From contig NZ_CP125644.1 of assembly GCF_030053155.1 (NCBI RefSeq), forward strand, positions 62,001 to 126,000: a stretch of DNA of 64,000 nucleotides, given 5' to 3'. The notes beneath the pieces were generated by a model, which saw nothing but the letters and a program-made list of their open reading frames with translations, searched no databases and was not told the origin of the DNA. This DNA comes from Rhizobium sp. BT03. GTDB lineage: Bacteria > Pseudomonadota > Alphaproteobacteria > Rhizobiales > Rhizobiaceae. Shown here one piece after another: positions 1 to 9,196 of the stretch (its first letter is position 1; every line of letters begins with the position of its first letter). Position numbers and translations under genes: made by a program.

Positions 1-2
1 TC

Positions 3-263
3 CTGCAGAACCTTTCGAAGACGCTGCGAGACCGGACGATGCTGAGAGCAAAGGTCAGGGCGATTTCCTCGGAAGGACGCATCACGGCGATCTTCATGTC
101 GGTCTATCCGTTTCTGCTCTACGCGATGATCAAGGCGTTGTCGCCGACCTACTTCGATCCCGTCTGGGACAGCGGCCACGGAACCACCATCGTGTGCGCT
201 TTGCTGGCCGTCATGGCGATCGGGAATGTCATTCTCTACAAGATGGTCAACTTCGAGTACTGA
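3..263 (+). CDS. tadB: TadB pilus assembly protein, C-terminal end (partial)
   Basis: The gene runs in from the left edge and only its last 86 residues are visible. They carry the charged stretch followed by two hydrophobic helices (around visible residues 30-45 and 60-80) that end the type II secretion F domain of TadB-type inner-membrane platform proteins. The open frame extends to the window edge, so the internal ATG at 39 is not the start. It lies 7 nt before tadC in the same direction, the usual tadB-tadC order. The family assignment rests mainly on that neighbour and on the general shape of the tail. Confidence 0.8.
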   Translation: MQNLSKTLRDRTMLRAKVRAISSEGRITAIFMSVYPFLLYAMIKALSPTYFDPVWDSGHGTTIVCALLAVMAIGNVILYKMVNFEY

Positions 264-270
264 GGCGGTC

Positions 271-1215
271 ATGTCGAGTGAGTATGGAATTTACCTCATC
301 GTCTTCTTTGCAGTGCTGATATTTTCTGCGGCAGCCTCGGAATTGCTTTTTCGACAGCGCGAGGTCTCGGTTCGGGTGTCGAAGAGCTCGGCGGCTACAG
401 GCGAGGAGGTCCACCTTGGCGACACGACGATTGCCGATCTCGGCGAGGCGGAAAACCGCCTGATCCGTCGCTATTTCGAGATTACGCGACGTGACACCAA
501 TGTGAACTCCACCCAGAACCGGCTGATACGGGCCGGGTATTTCGCTGCCGGCGCGGTGACCACCTTCCAGGTGGTTCGCGCGGTGATCTGTATCGGCGTG
601 CTCGTCGCGGCGGTCTGGGCCCTGAACCAGCTCGCGCCGAACATGTCGCAGATCGCGACCCTGATCCTTGCCATGTTTGCTGCGGGCGCGACCTTTATTC
701 TCGTCAACATCTATATCGACCGGCGTGGCGCCGCCAAGGAGAGGGAGTACCGCCGCCTCTTTCCCGATTTCATGGATATGCTGATCGTCTGCCTCGATGC
801 GGGAATGAGCATCGAGGCGGCCGCAAACCGTGTTGCCCGGGAATTCGTCGACAAGCGGCAGGACTTCGGCCTGCATCTCTCGATCATGATGCTGGAAGTG
901 CGGGGCGGCCGGCGATTGCGCGAAGCGCTCGCCAACCTTGCCACCCGCCTGAGGATCGACGAGGCCCGGGCCCTTTCCGTTCTGTTTCGCCAATCGGAGG
1001 AGCTCGGGACCAGCGTAACCCAGACGCTGCGGGTCTACAGCAAGGAAATGCGCGACGTCCGTATTATTCGCGCCGAGGAAAAGGCAAACGCCCTCCCCGT
1101 CAAGATGCTGCTGCCGCTCGGCGCGTTCCTTTTTCCGGTAAGCCTTTTCATCGTTCTTGTACCCGTTGTTATGCGTGTCGTCAGTCTTCTCATCGGCATG
1201 AAACCCGGCGGTTGA
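271..1215 (+). CDS. tadC: TadC-type Flp pilus assembly platform protein
   Basis: This 314-residue protein is the second inner-membrane platform component of the Tad (Flp pilus) secretion machine, working with TadB and the ATPase TadA/CpaF. It has an N-terminal membrane helix (about 6-24), a central pair of hydrophobic segments (about 100-150), then a type II secretion F domain with the conserved FPDFMDMLIVCLDAGMS region and a C-terminal hydrophobic helix. Length matches TadC. I chose the ATG at 271 because GAGG lies just upstream and the protein then begins with the membrane helix; an ATG at 226 would overlap tadB by 38 nt and add a non-membrane tail. Confidence 0.9.
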   Translation: MSSEYGIYLIVFFAVLIFSAAASELLFRQREVSVRVSKSSAATGEEVHLGDTTIADLGEAENRLIRRYFEITRRDTNVNSTQNRLIRAGYFAAGAVTTFQVVRAVICIGVLVAAVWALNQLAPNMSQIATLILAMFAAGATFILVNIYIDRRGAAKEREYRRLFPDFMDMLIVCLDAGMSIEAAANRVAREFVDKRQDFGLHLSIMMLEVRGGRRLREALANLATRLRIDEARALSVLFRQSEELGTSVTQTLRVYSKEMRDVRIIRAEEKANALPVKMLLPLGAFLFPVSLFIVLVPVVMRVVSLLIGMKPGG

Positions 1216-1230
1216 GCCAAGCGAGGTCGT

Positions 1231-2535
1231 ATGCAGTATTCGCTCGAACAGAATCGTAACGATGCCATCGTTTCCCTCGATCCGCGAATGCCGATCGCAC
1301 CGGCAAGCATGGAACAAGCCGGACTGGATCCGTCGTTCCTGCTTCGGCTGGCGTCAAAATGCGCGGCCGAGCAGGATACTATCACGGCCTCTCATCTGAC
1401 TGAGCGGATGAAACTGCCGAAAGTGATCATCAACATCCTGATCAAGGAACTCGTAAAACTTGCATACCTCGAGGCGCGCGGCCTGGCTGGTGAGGATGTG
1501 AGGTCCGATGTTCGATATGCGCTGTCAATGAAGGGGTTCGAATATGCCCACGCGGCCTCGCGTCAATGCCAATATGTCGGGCCCGCGCCGGTGTCGCTGG
1601 ACGCGTTCTGCCGACAAGTCGGTTTGCAATCCATCCATGACGAGCGCGTGACCCCGGAGCGGCTGACCGAGAGTCTTGACGGGCTGGTGCTCGCAGACGC
1701 CTTGGTCGAAAAACTCGGCCCGGCCCTGAACTCCGGTCGATCTATCCTGCTTTACGGGCCACCCGGAAACGGAAAGACGAGCATCGCCGAGCGGACGTCA
1801 CAGCTGTTTCGCCAAACAATCTGGGTGCCTTATGCCATCGAGGTCGGCGGCCATGTCATCAGTTTCTATGACGAGGCAGTGCATCACCCGCCGTCGGAGT
1901 CCGATACAGACTCCTATCCGAAAGCGGATCAACGTTGGATCGAATGCCGCCGTCCGGTGATCAAGACGGGCGGGGAATTGACCCTCGATCAGCTCGATCT
2001 CACCTTCAACGACGGACCCAATGTCTATGAAGCGCCCATACACTTGAAGGCGTCCGGCGGCGTTTTCATCATCGACGACTTCGGGCGCCAACAAGTGGCG
2101 CCGCAGGCGCTCATCAATCGCTGGATCGTGCCGCTCGAGCGCGGCTATGACTTCCTGACGCTGCATACCGGCAAGAAATTCAAGGTTCCCTTTGACGAAC
2201 TGGTCGTATTTTCGACGAATATCGCACCGAAGGACCTTTCCGATGAGGCAGGCTTACGGCGCCTCAAGTACAAGATCTTTGTCAACACGCCGTCGCGCGA
2301 CGAATATATCAGAATTTTCAGATCCTATGCCGGCGGCACCGGATTGGTTGTCTGTGATCCGGACCTGAATCTGTTCTACGATCGCAAGTACAAAGGCGAT
2401 GTGCTGGCCTCTTGCTATCATCCGAAATATCTTTTGGATTTCGTCGGCTCTTACTGCGATTTCAACGGCATAGCGAGAATCGCATCGCTCGATATGCTGG
2501 AGCGCGCGTGGGAAGGCGTATTCACATCGGAATAA
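1231..2535 (+). CDS. AAA-family ATPase with N-terminal winged-helix-like region, tad-linked
   Basis: A 434-residue cytoplasmic ATPase. The P-loop GPPGNGKTS is at about 176-184 and a Walker B stretch (GGVFIIDDFGRQ) about 100 residues later, in an MoxR/AAA+ style core. The first ~110 residues look like a small helical or winged-helix module. It begins 15 nt after tadC with GAGG before the ATG, so it is very likely co-transcribed with the pilus genes. It is not TadA/CpaF, which has a different fold and length. A role in pilus assembly or its control is inferred from position only. Confidence 0.75.
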   Translation: MQYSLEQNRNDAIVSLDPRMPIAPASMEQAGLDPSFLLRLASKCAAEQDTITASHLTERMKLPKVIINILIKELVKLAYLEARGLAGEDVRSDVRYALSMKGFEYAHAASRQCQYVGPAPVSLDAFCRQVGLQSIHDERVTPERLTESLDGLVLADALVEKLGPALNSGRSILLYGPPGNGKTSIAERTSQLFRQTIWVPYAIEVGGHVISFYDEAVHHPPSESDTDSYPKADQRWIECRRPVIKTGGELTLDQLDLTFNDGPNVYEAPIHLKASGGVFIIDDFGRQQVAPQALINRWIVPLERGYDFLTLHTGKKFKVPFDELVVFSTNIAPKDLSDEAGLRRLKYKIFVNTPSRDEYIRIFRSYAGGTGLVVCDPDLNLFYDRKYKGDVLASCYHPKYLLDFVGSYCDFNGIARIASLDMLERAWEGVFTSE

Positions 2536-2597
2536 TGCGGCGCTGAGCCCGGCGTCCCTGAACCTATCCAATGAACGACTTACGGGGGAGTAAACGA

Positions 2598-3167
2598 ATG
2601 ACCAGCATCCCGAGCATCGACGGCGAAGTCGGCGGCCCGAGACCAAGCGATATGCGAGTAATTGAGCCGAGACCCTCAAAAAACCCGCTCCTCGTGGGTC
2701 TGCTTCTCATGCTCTTGCCCGTGAATGCTGGCGTTCTCATCTATACCGCCAAAAACTCGGCCGATGTTCGCGAGAGCCGCGAGACCATCGCCGCGCTTAA
2801 AAGGTCCATCGATGGCCTCAGAGGACAAATGGAAAAGCAGTCGGACAAGATCGCTGGCAATGCCAAGGCCGACGAACTCGCAGTTATCCGTCAGGAGATG
2901 GAAAGCCTGCAAAAGGCGATACTTTCGACGAATGAACGGATGCGCAACGACACAAGCGGCACACGCATGGGTTCGGCTTTGGTCCTGAGCGCGCCTGGCA
3001 AGGAACCAGCGCAATTTTTCGCACCCCGCGCCGTGCCGGCGGAAACTCAAACTTCGGATAGCACCCTTGCATCAATCGAAGCCGGGGGCATTGCCGTCAA
3101 TAACCTGCCGCGTTACGAACGCACACTCTCGCCGGAAGGCCAGCTCATCCTTCGGAAGGCTCGGTAA
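2598..3167 (+). CDS. Single-pass membrane protein with coiled coil, tad-linked, function unknown
   Basis: I do not recognise this 189-residue protein. After about 30 polar residues it has one membrane helix (about 32-52), then a heptad-like coiled coil (about 55-115) and a low-complexity tail, as expected for a bitopic inner-membrane scaffold with its bulk in the periplasm. I chose the ATG at 2598 because a strong GGGGGAG lies 7 nt upstream; an ATG at 2571 has no ribosome site and would contain this one. It follows the AAA ATPase by 62 nt on the same strand, so the two could work as a pair in the tad locus. Confidence 0.6.
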   Translation: MTSIPSIDGEVGGPRPSDMRVIEPRPSKNPLLVGLLLMLLPVNAGVLIYTAKNSADVRESRETIAALKRSIDGLRGQMEKQSDKIAGNAKADELAVIRQEMESLQKAILSTNERMRNDTSGTRMGSALVLSAPGKEPAQFFAPRAVPAETQTSDSTLASIEAGGIAVNNLPRYERTLSPEGQLILRKAR

Positions 3168-3276
3168 CCATCGACTTCGCCGAAATCTTTAAAGCAATCG
3201 GTGGACGCCGCCAGGCGACGCCGCGCGACCGGCGAGAGCGGTCTTATCTCGACGCAGTTGTCGATCGCTGTAGAGC

Positions 3277-3804
3277 CTATCCCCGCTGAGCGTAATTCAC
3301 GCTGTTCTTCATCAATTCGAGATTGCGGGCAGTGACTTCGTTTCCGGGATCAAGCTCATAAGCTTTCAGGAAATACCGTCGGGCAGTGCGCAAGTCGCCG
3401 CGTAATAGGTGAGAATATCCGATATTGTTGTAGTAGACTGGGGTGTTGCCGATCATTCGCGAGAGTTGCTGGTAGGCGCGGTCGGAGGTGTCGAAGCGGG
3501 CAACCATGTCGGCGGAGGCTGCCAGGCCCAGCCAGGCGGCCGGATCTTGCGGAAAAACGTCAACCGCGCGCTTGTAGATGGCGTAGGATTTTCCGTAGTT
3601 CTTTTCCTGAAACTGCAGTTTGCCGTTGGTGATCAATTCGTCGTTCTTATAGAAGGCGACGGCTGAGTCATCCTCGAGGGTCTTTGCACTATCGCCATAG
3701 GCAGCGAGACCATCGCTGGATGATTGGCAACCAGCCAAGATCGCTCCCGCCGCCATCAAAAACGCGATGCATTTAGTCCCAGCTCTGATCTGCAACATTG
3801 GCAA
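3277..3804 (-). CDS. tadD: TadD-like TPR lipoprotein
   Basis: A 175-residue outer-membrane or periplasmic lipoprotein. The signal peptide ends in the lipobox LAGC with Cys26 as lipid anchor. The rest is tetratricopeptide repeats (about 58-165, including the canonical AWLGLAAS and YYNNIGYSHLLRGD stretches). TadD is the pilotin-like TPR lipoprotein of Tad systems. It lies on the opposite strand, convergent with the tad genes. The start is uncertain: a TTG at 3804 sits 6 nt from a GGGGG ribosome site, while the ATG at 3798 is 12 nt away. Either leaves the signal peptide intact. Confidence 0.75.
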   Translation of the reverse strand: MPMLQIRAGTKCIAFLMAAGAILAGCQSSSDGLAAYGDSAKTLEDDSAVAFYKNDELITNGKLQFQEKNYGKSYAIYKRAVDVFPQDPAAWLGLAASADMVARFDTSDRAYQQLSRMIGNTPVYYNNIGYSHLLRGDLRTARRYFLKAYELDPGNEVTARNLELMKNSVNYAQRG

Positions 3805-4196
3805 TTTGATCCCCCATCAGACATTCTTACCAAAGATCCGGATGCGTTCACCTGAGATCATCGTCAAAAAAAGCTAATAACTCGAGAATTTTAGCAAACA
3901 GTCACAAAAAGCGACAGATGCGGTCTTCGCGCGGAAGGCGCCAAGACGATAAACCCCTACCCACCCAGAGTTGGTATCATGTGTCCGGCGATTCTCAGAG
4001 TGGAAAATTAATCAACGTCGCCTACCCTGCTTTTCAGGCCAGGGGATGGAGCGTCGTATACGGACCGCTATTTTCACGCTGATGCGACTTGGCCCGTCAC
4101 TGGCCTACGCGATCGCATCGATCTTTTTCATATCCGTGTTTTCGGCTTGCATCTGCGGCCATGTGAGAATCATCAAGCGCACAATATCGCCGTGAT
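3805..4196. other. Intergenic stretch without a convincing gene
   Basis: This AT-richer spacer lies between the divergent TadD-like gene and the NfeD gene. It should hold their upstream regions. I see no strong protein gene. A 49-codon frame with a hydrophobic end (ATG at 4046, stop at 4193-4195) is noted under rejected items. Confidence 0.5.
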
Positions 4197-4218
4197 AAAA
4201 AGGGGCGGAACCGCCCCT
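4197..4218 (-). terminator. Rho-independent terminator reading leftwards
   Basis: Read on the minus strand this is a perfect 8-bp GC-rich stem, AGGGGCGG then TT then CCGCCCCT, followed directly by a run of five T. It has the full form of an intrinsic terminator in that direction only; on the plus strand the A-run precedes the stem. No protein gene ends here on the minus strand, which points to a short RNA transcript upstream of it. Confidence 0.8.
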
Positions 4219-4308
4219 GCTCGATAACGATCGGCAGAGTCTCGGCGTTCTTCGCATGTTCGTAAATCCCGAGACGCCTCTTTCTTTCTCTTTGTAATTT
4301 CCGCCATA
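4197..4308 (-). ncRNA. Candidate small RNA gene (about 110 nt)
   Basis: A promoter-like pair faces left inside and before the first codons of the NfeD gene: CGTGAC (rc of 4338-4343), a 17-bp spacer, then TAATGT (rc of 4315-4320). A transcript starting near 4308 would run about 110 nt to the intrinsic terminator at 4197-4218. Within it GTCTCGG and CCGAGAC (4239-4245 and 4269-4275 on plus) can form a second stem. Promoter, internal hairpin and terminator together are the outline of a trans-acting sRNA. No family is assigned. Confidence 0.45.
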
Positions 4309-4319
4309 TATTAGACATT

Positions 4320-5723
4320 ATGTACATTCCGCAGATTGTCACGCGGGGATTGAGATGTTGGCGATGGCAACCGCCAATCTTCACTTTGTTGTTTTTGCTG
4401 CTCTCAGCTTTGGCCTTCGTCGCACCGTCGGCGTCCGACCGCGCTTCTGTCGTCCTCAAGGTGAACGGCGCCATTGGACCCGCGATAGCTGACTACGTGG
4501 TACGAGGCATTCAGAGTGCCGGTGAACGTGGAGCGGTCTTGATCATCCTGCAAATGGACACGCCAGGTGGCCTTGACACTTCCATGCGGGAAATCATTCG
4601 CGCGATCCTTGCCTCGCCTGTGCCTGTCGCAAGCTTCGTCGCACCCAGCGGGGCACGGGCTGCCAGCGCCGGCACCTATATTCTCTACGCAAGCCACATT
4701 GCGGTCATGGCGCCTGGAACCAATCTGGGTGCGGCGACACCCATCGCGCTCGGCGTAAAGCCTTTCGGCGGTGATAAGGAACCCGAAAAGAAGCCGGGCG
4801 AACCGAGTGGCAAGCAGCCGGAAGCTCCAGGCAATGCCAGCGAGGCGAAAGCCATTAACGACGCAGTCGCTTACATTCGCGGGCTTGCGGAATTGCGCAA
4901 TCGCAACGCCGACTGGGCAGAGCGTGCTGTCCGCGAAGCTGCGAGCCTTTCATCCACTGCGGCAGTGCGCGAACGCGCCATCGACTTCATCGCCGTTGAC
5001 GTCAACGATCTTCTTGCAAAGGCACAAGGGCACATGGTGCGGGTCGGTCAAACGGACGTCCGGCTCGATACCGCCGGTTTGGCCGTGCAGGAATTCGAGC
5101 CTGACTGGCGCACGCGCCTGCTTTCCGTCATTACCGATCCGAACATCGCAATCATCCTGATGATGGTCGGCATCTATGGGCTGATCTTCGAATTTCTCGC
5201 ACCTGGGACAATGCTTCCCGGCACGATCGGCGGCATCTGCCTCCTCCTTGGTCTCTATGCCCTGGCACTGCTGCCGGTGAGTTTTGCCGGCCTTGGGCTT
5301 ATTTTCCTCGGTGTCGGATTGACTCTAGCCGAGGCGCATTCGGCAAGCTTCGGCGCTTTGGGCATTGGCGGCGGGGTAGCCGTGATCCTGGGAGCAACCA
5401 TTTTGTTTGATACCGATATACCCGGCCTGAAAGTGTCGCGCCCCCTACTGGGCGCAATTGCGTTCGCCACTCTTGCCTTTAGCCTTGTCGTTGCTCGCCT
5501 GGCATTCACCTCGCGCTTGCGCCGGGTTGCCACCGGAGCAGAGGAGATGATCGGCATATCAGGTAAAGTTGAGAGTTGGACGGGGCTGACGGGGTACGTC
5601 ATTGCGCATGGCGAACGCTGGAAGGCGGTTTCCGCCGAACCACTTGTTGCTGGTGACCTTGTCAGCGTGATCGGCCGCACTGGGCTGGCGCTCGAGGTCG
5701 CCAGCCATCCCAAGGACCCTTAA
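4320..5723 (+). CDS. NfeD-family membrane-bound serine protease (ClpP-like)
   Basis: A 467-residue inner-membrane protein. It has a signal peptide (about 1-38), a ClpP-class protease domain with the catalytic-type serine in AASAGT (Ser116) and a candidate general-base lysine in EAKAIND (Lys178), four or five membrane helices (about 275-400), and a C-terminal NfeD OB-fold (about 405-465). This is the long, protease-bearing form of NfeD. These proteins cleave the C-terminal hydrophobic region of their stomatin partner in studied archaeal cases, and the slipin gene follows 28 nt downstream. ATG 4320 gives a complete signal peptide. The promoter of the candidate sRNA overlaps this start. Confidence 0.9.
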   Translation: MYIPQIVTRGLRCWRWQPPIFTLLFLLLSALAFVAPSASDRASVVLKVNGAIGPAIADYVVRGIQSAGERGAVLIILQMDTPGGLDTSMREIIRAILASPVPVASFVAPSGARAASAGTYILYASHIAVMAPGTNLGAATPIALGVKPFGGDKEPEKKPGEPSGKQPEAPGNASEAKAINDAVAYIRGLAELRNRNADWAERAVREAASLSSTAAVRERAIDFIAVDVNDLLAKAQGHMVRVGQTDVRLDTAGLAVQEFEPDWRTRLLSVITDPNIAIILMMVGIYGLIFEFLAPGTMLPGTIGGICLLLGLYALALLPVSFAGLGLIFLGVGLTLAEAHSASFGALGIGGGVAVILGATILFDTDIPGLKVSRPLLGAIAFATLAFSLVVARLAFTSRLRRVATGAEEMIGISGKVESWTGLTGYVIAHGERWKAVSAEPLVAGDLVSVIGRTGLALEVASHPKDP

Positions 5724-5751
5724 CGGCACTCCGGAAGCAGGAGGAGAAGTC

Positions 5752-6513
5752 ATGGATATGTTTGCAGATCTTGCCTTCTATTTGGTGATCATTGTTATTT
5801 TGGTCGCCATCCTCGCATCCGCGGTTAAGATCCTGAGGGAATATGAACGCGGCGTCGTGTTCACACTTGGCCGCTTTACCGGAGTCAAGGGACCCGGCTT
5901 GATTCTGCTCATCCCCTATGTCCAGCAGATGATCCGGGTCGACTTGCGCACGCGGGTCCTCGATGTCCCCAGCCAGGACGTCATCTCACATGACAATGTC
6001 TCGGTTCGTGTCAGCGCGGTGATCTATTTCAGGGTTATCGACCCCGAGAAGTCGACAATACAGGTCGAGGATTTCATGATGGCAACAAGCCAGCTTGCCC
6101 AGACGACGTTGCGCTCCGTGCTCGGCAAGCACGACCTCGATGAGATGCTGGCCGAACGTGACAGGCTCAACTCGGATATTCAGGAAATCCTCGACGCTCA
6201 GACGGACGCTTGGGGAATCAAAGTAGCCACTGTCGAGATCAAACATGTTGACATCAACGAGTCGATGGTTCGTGCAATTGCCCGCCAAGCGGAAGCCGAA
6301 CGCGAACGCCGCGCAAAGGTCATCAATGCCGAGGGCGAACAGCAAGCGGCCGCGAAGCTGCTGGAGGCGGCAGAAATACTGGCCAAGCAGCCGGAGGCGA
6401 TGCAACTTCGTTACTTGAGCACTTTGAACGTCATCGCCGGCGAGAAGACGTCGACGATCTTATTTCCCTTCCCGATGGAGCTCGGGAACCTGATGGCCAA
6501 TAAGCCGAAATGA
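5752..6513 (+). CDS. Slipin (stomatin/prohibitin, SPFH family)
   Basis: A 253-residue membrane-anchored scaffold protein. It has an N-terminal hydrophobic helix (about 5-25), the SPFH domain beginning at [14 protein letters not shown] (about 29-42), and a charged alanine/glutamate-rich coiled coil (about 170-215) that drives oligomerisation. A strong GGAGGAG ribosome site lies 7 nt before the ATG. With the upstream NfeD protease it forms the conserved nfeD-slipin pair, which organises membrane microdomains or membrane-protein quality control. Confidence 0.93.
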   Translation: MDMFADLAFYLVIIVILVAILASAVKILREYERGVVFTLGRFTGVKGPGLILLIPYVQQMIRVDLRTRVLDVPSQDVISHDNVSVRVSAVIYFRVIDPEKSTIQVEDFMMATSQLAQTTLRSVLGKHDLDEMLAERDRLNSDIQEILDAQTDAWGIKVATVEIKHVDINESMVRAIARQAEAERERRAKVINAEGEQQAAAKLLEAAEILAKQPEAMQLRYLSTLNVIAGEKTSTILFPFPMELGNLMANKPK

Positions 6514-6562
6514 TCGACCGAAGGGCATAGCCTGGCCGCCATCCCTTCTTGGCCAGCTCGGC

Positions 6563-7960
6563 TCAGATATGCAAAGCGTTCCCCAAAGCTTTTAGCGCTG
6601 CCTCCATGACCGCTTCACTGCGGGTCGGATGGGCGTGGATGGTCCCGGCGATGTCTTCCAGGCGCGCGCCCATCTCGATCGCCAGCGCAAAGACCGCCGA
6701 GAGTTCGGAGACACCGGCCCCCACCGCCTGCAGGCCGAGAACCAGATTGGTATCGGCGCGGGCGACAACGCGCACGAAACCCTCTTCGGACAGCATGGTC
6801 ATCGCTCGTCCGTTGGCGCTGAACGGAAACTGGCCGGTGCGAATCTCATAGCCTTGCGCCCTCGCCTCCGCCGGCGAGAGGCCGGCGCTGACGATTTCGG
6901 GATCGGTGAAGCAGATGGCGGGAATGCAGCGCTTGTCCCAGGCCCGCTTCTTGCCGGCGATGATCTCCGCCACCATTTCGCCCTGCGCCATCGCTCGATG
7001 GGCCAGCATCGGCTCGCCGGTCACGTCGCCGATCGCATAGATCCCACGCATCGAGGTGCGGCAGCGGTCGTCGATCCTCAGATAAGGGCCGGCGCGATCG
7101 AGATCGAGTTCCTCGAGGCCGGAGCCTGCCGTTCGCGGGCGGCGGCCAACGGTAACGAGGATGCGCTCGGCCGGCAGGGTCTCCCGCCGGCCATCGGATG
7201 TTTCGACAAGCAATGCCTCCCCACTGTCGGCAAGACCCATGGCCTTCGCACTTGTGAGCACCCGGATCCCGCTTTCGGTCAGCTTGCGCAGGACCGGTCG
7301 CACCAGCTCGGCGTCATAGAGCGGCAGCACCTGTTGCGTCGCCTCGACGACCGTGACTTCCGATCCCATTTTGGCGAAAGCCGTGCCGAGTTCCAGCCCG
7401 ATATATCCGCCGCCGACCACCAGGAGCTTCTTGGGCAGCTCCGTCAGTGACAGCGCCTCGGTCGAGGAAATGACGCGGCCGCCGAAAGGCAGGTTGGCAA
7501 GCTCCACCGGATCGGAGCCGGTGGCGATGACCACGGTCTCGGCGCGGATGATCTGCTGGCCGGTTTCCGTCTCGACCTCCACGGTCTTGCCGTCGCGAAA
7601 GTGGGCGCGGCCGTGGACGATCTTCACCCGTGCCTTCTGTAAGAGCGCCGAGACGCCGCCTGTCAGCCGGCCAACAATGCCGTCCTTCCAGGCGATCGTC
7701 CTGCCAAGATCGATCGCGGCGCCGTCGACGCGAATGCCCATCGGGTTCTTGCCGGCAAGCATTTTCCGCGTGGCGTCAAACTCCTCGGCGGCATGAATCA
7801 ACGCCTTGGAGGGAATGCAGCCGACCGTCAGGCAGGTGCCGCCCGGCTTTCCGGCCTCGACGATGACGGTATCGATGCCGAGCTGGCCGGCGCGGATGGC
7901 GCAGACATAGCCGCCCGGGCCGGCGCCGATGACAAGGAGCTTGCAGATAATTTCTTTCAT
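6563..7960 (-). CDS. lpdA: Dihydrolipoyl dehydrogenase, E3 of the branched-chain 2-oxoacid dehydrogenase
   Basis: A 465-residue flavoprotein that re-oxidises the lipoyl arm of E2 with NAD+. Visible are the FAD-binding GAGPGG (12-17), the redox disulfide in GGTCLTVGC (Cys43, Cys48), a second GGGYIG NAD-binding loop (about 180) and the C-terminal HPTRSE with the catalytic His444/Glu449 pair. It is the last gene of the leftward operon, 3 nt after the E2 gene, so it is the complex-specific E3 rather than a general one. Confidence 0.95.
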   Translation of the reverse strand: MKEIICKLLVIGAGPGGYVCAIRAGQLGIDTVIVEAGKPGGTCLTVGCIPSKALIHAAEEFDATRKMLAGKNPMGIRVDGAAIDLGRTIAWKDGIVGRLTGGVSALLQKARVKIVHGRAHFRDGKTVEVETETGQQIIRAETVVIATGSDPVELANLPFGGRVISSTEALSLTELPKKLLVVGGGYIGLELGTAFAKMGSEVTVVEATQQVLPLYDAELVRPVLRKLTESGIRVLTSAKAMGLADSGEALLVETSDGRRETLPAERILVTVGRRPRTAGSGLEELDLDRAGPYLRIDDRCRTSMRGIYAIGDVTGEPMLAHRAMAQGEMVAEIIAGKKRAWDKRCIPAICFTDPEIVSAGLSPAEARAQGYEIRTGQFPFSANGRAMTMLSEEGFVRVVARADTNLVLGLQAVGAGVSELSAVFALAIEMGARLEDIAGTIHAHPTRSEAVMEAALKALGNALHI

Positions 7961-7963
7961 GGA

Positions 7964-9193
7964 TCAGCCTTCGATGAAAATGAGCGCCGGTGTTTCGAGG
8001 AGCGTGCGGATGCGCTGGACGAAGGTCGCCGCATCCCAACCGTCTATGATGCGATGATCGAAGCTGGAGGAGAGGTTCATCATCTTGCGCGGCACGAACT
8101 GCGTGCCGTCCCAGACAGGCCGTGTGGCGATCTTGTTGACGCCGATGATCGCCACCTCGGGGTGGTTGATGACGGGCGTCGAGACGATGCCACCGAGCGC
8201 GCCCAGCGAACTGATGGTGATAGTGGAACCGGAAAGCTCGTCGCGCGTCGCCGTGCCCGAGCGGGCCGCTTCCGCCAGCCGGCCGATTTCGGCGGCGCAA
8301 TCCCAAATGCCGCGGGCTTCCGCATGCCGCACGACAGGGACGGTCAAACCGGCCGGCGTCTGCGTGGCGATGCCGATATGGACGGCGCTATGACGGGTGA
8401 TGATGCCGGCATCGTCATCGAAGGTAGCGTTGACCTCGGGCTGCCCGGAAATCGCCTTGACCAGCGCCCGCATCAGGAAGGGCAGAATCGTCAGCTTGGG
8501 ATGACCCGGCCGGCGTTCGCCGTTCATGGTGGCGCGCAGCTCCTCGAGCGCCGTCATATCAACCTCCTCCACATAGGTGATGTGGGGAATGCGCGAGGTG
8601 GACAGCACCATCTTTTCGGCGATGCGGCGGCGCAGGCCGGTCAGCTTGATCTCCTCCGTCGCCCTCTTCTTAGCAAAGCCGGTCTTTGCCGCCGCCGGAG
8701 CCGCTCCCTGCGCGAGGAACTGCTCGATATCCTCACGCAGGATGCGTCCGGCCGGCCCCGTTGCCTGCACTTGCCTGAGATCGACGCCGCTTTCCCTGGC
8801 GAACAGCCGCACAGAGGGCGCGGCGAGTGGCTTTTCAGCCGGTGCGGCCGCAGGAGCCGGCGCGGCCGGGGCAGGCTTCGCAGTCTCGACTTTCGTCGTT
8901 TCCGCAACCGGCGCCTGCGAGATCTGCACAGGCGGAGCCTCACCGGCATCGCCCGCCGTCTCGATCCGCACCAGCGGCGCCTTGACCGCGATACGGTCTC
9001 CGATCTCGCCGGCGAGCCAGATGACGGTGCCGTTGACGGGAGAAGGAATTTCCACCGTCGCCTTGTCGGTCATGACGGCGGCGATCACCATGTCCTCGCG
9101 AACCGGATCTCCTGCCTTCACGTGCCATTCCACAAGCTCGGCCTCGGCGACCCCTTCCCCGACATCCGGCATCTTGATGATGAATTCGCCCAC
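7964..9193 (-). CDS. bkdB: Branched-chain 2-oxoacid dehydrogenase E2 (lipoamide acyltransferase)
   Basis: A 409-residue E2 core protein. Domain order: one lipoyl domain (about 3-78; lipoylated Lys44 in TDKATV), an Ala/Pro-rich linker, a peripheral subunit-binding domain (about 128-164), and the catalytic acyltransferase domain ending in DHRIIDG (His380, Asp384). A single lipoyl domain is usual for branched-chain E2. It takes the acyl group made by E1 from 2-oxoisovalerate, 2-oxoisocaproate or 2-oxo-3-methylvalerate and passes it to CoA. It lies 3 nt after the E1-beta gene, which implies translational coupling. Confidence 0.95.
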   Translation of the reverse strand: MGEFIIKMPDVGEGVAEAELVEWHVKAGDPVREDMVIAAVMTDKATVEIPSPVNGTVIWLAGEIGDRIAVKAPLVRIETAGDAGEAPPVQISQAPVAETTKVETAKPAPAAPAPAAAPAEKPLAAPSVRLFARESGVDLRQVQATGPAGRILREDIEQFLAQGAAPAAAKTGFAKKRATEEIKLTGLRRRIAEKMVLSTSRIPHITYVEEVDMTALEELRATMNGERRPGHPKLTILPFLMRALVKAISGQPEVNATFDDDAGIITRHSAVHIGIATQTPAGLTVPVVRHAEARGIWDCAAEIGRLAEAARSGTATRDELSGSTITISSLGALGGIVSTPVINHPEVAIIGVNKIATRPVWDGTQFVPRKMMNLSSSFDHRIIDGWDAATFVQRIRTLLETPALIFIEG

Positions 9194-9196
9194 GGC

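Noticed and set aside
3168..3289. Open stretch of about 40 codons between the coiled-coil gene and the TPR gene with protein-like composition.
   Set aside because: It has no start codon of its own and runs into the 3' end of the opposite-strand TPR gene.
3971..4195. 74-codon plus-strand frame with a hydrophobic end, or 49 codons from an internal ATG at 4046.
   Set aside because: No good ribosome site at either start, low complexity outside the hydrophobic stretch, and it lies in a control region; a small membrane protein cannot be excluded but is not supported.
4097..4474. 125-codon minus-strand frame across the sRNA candidate and the nfeD start.
   Set aside because: It reads through the intrinsic terminator at 4197-4218 and has no recognisable domain; the RNA explanation fits better.
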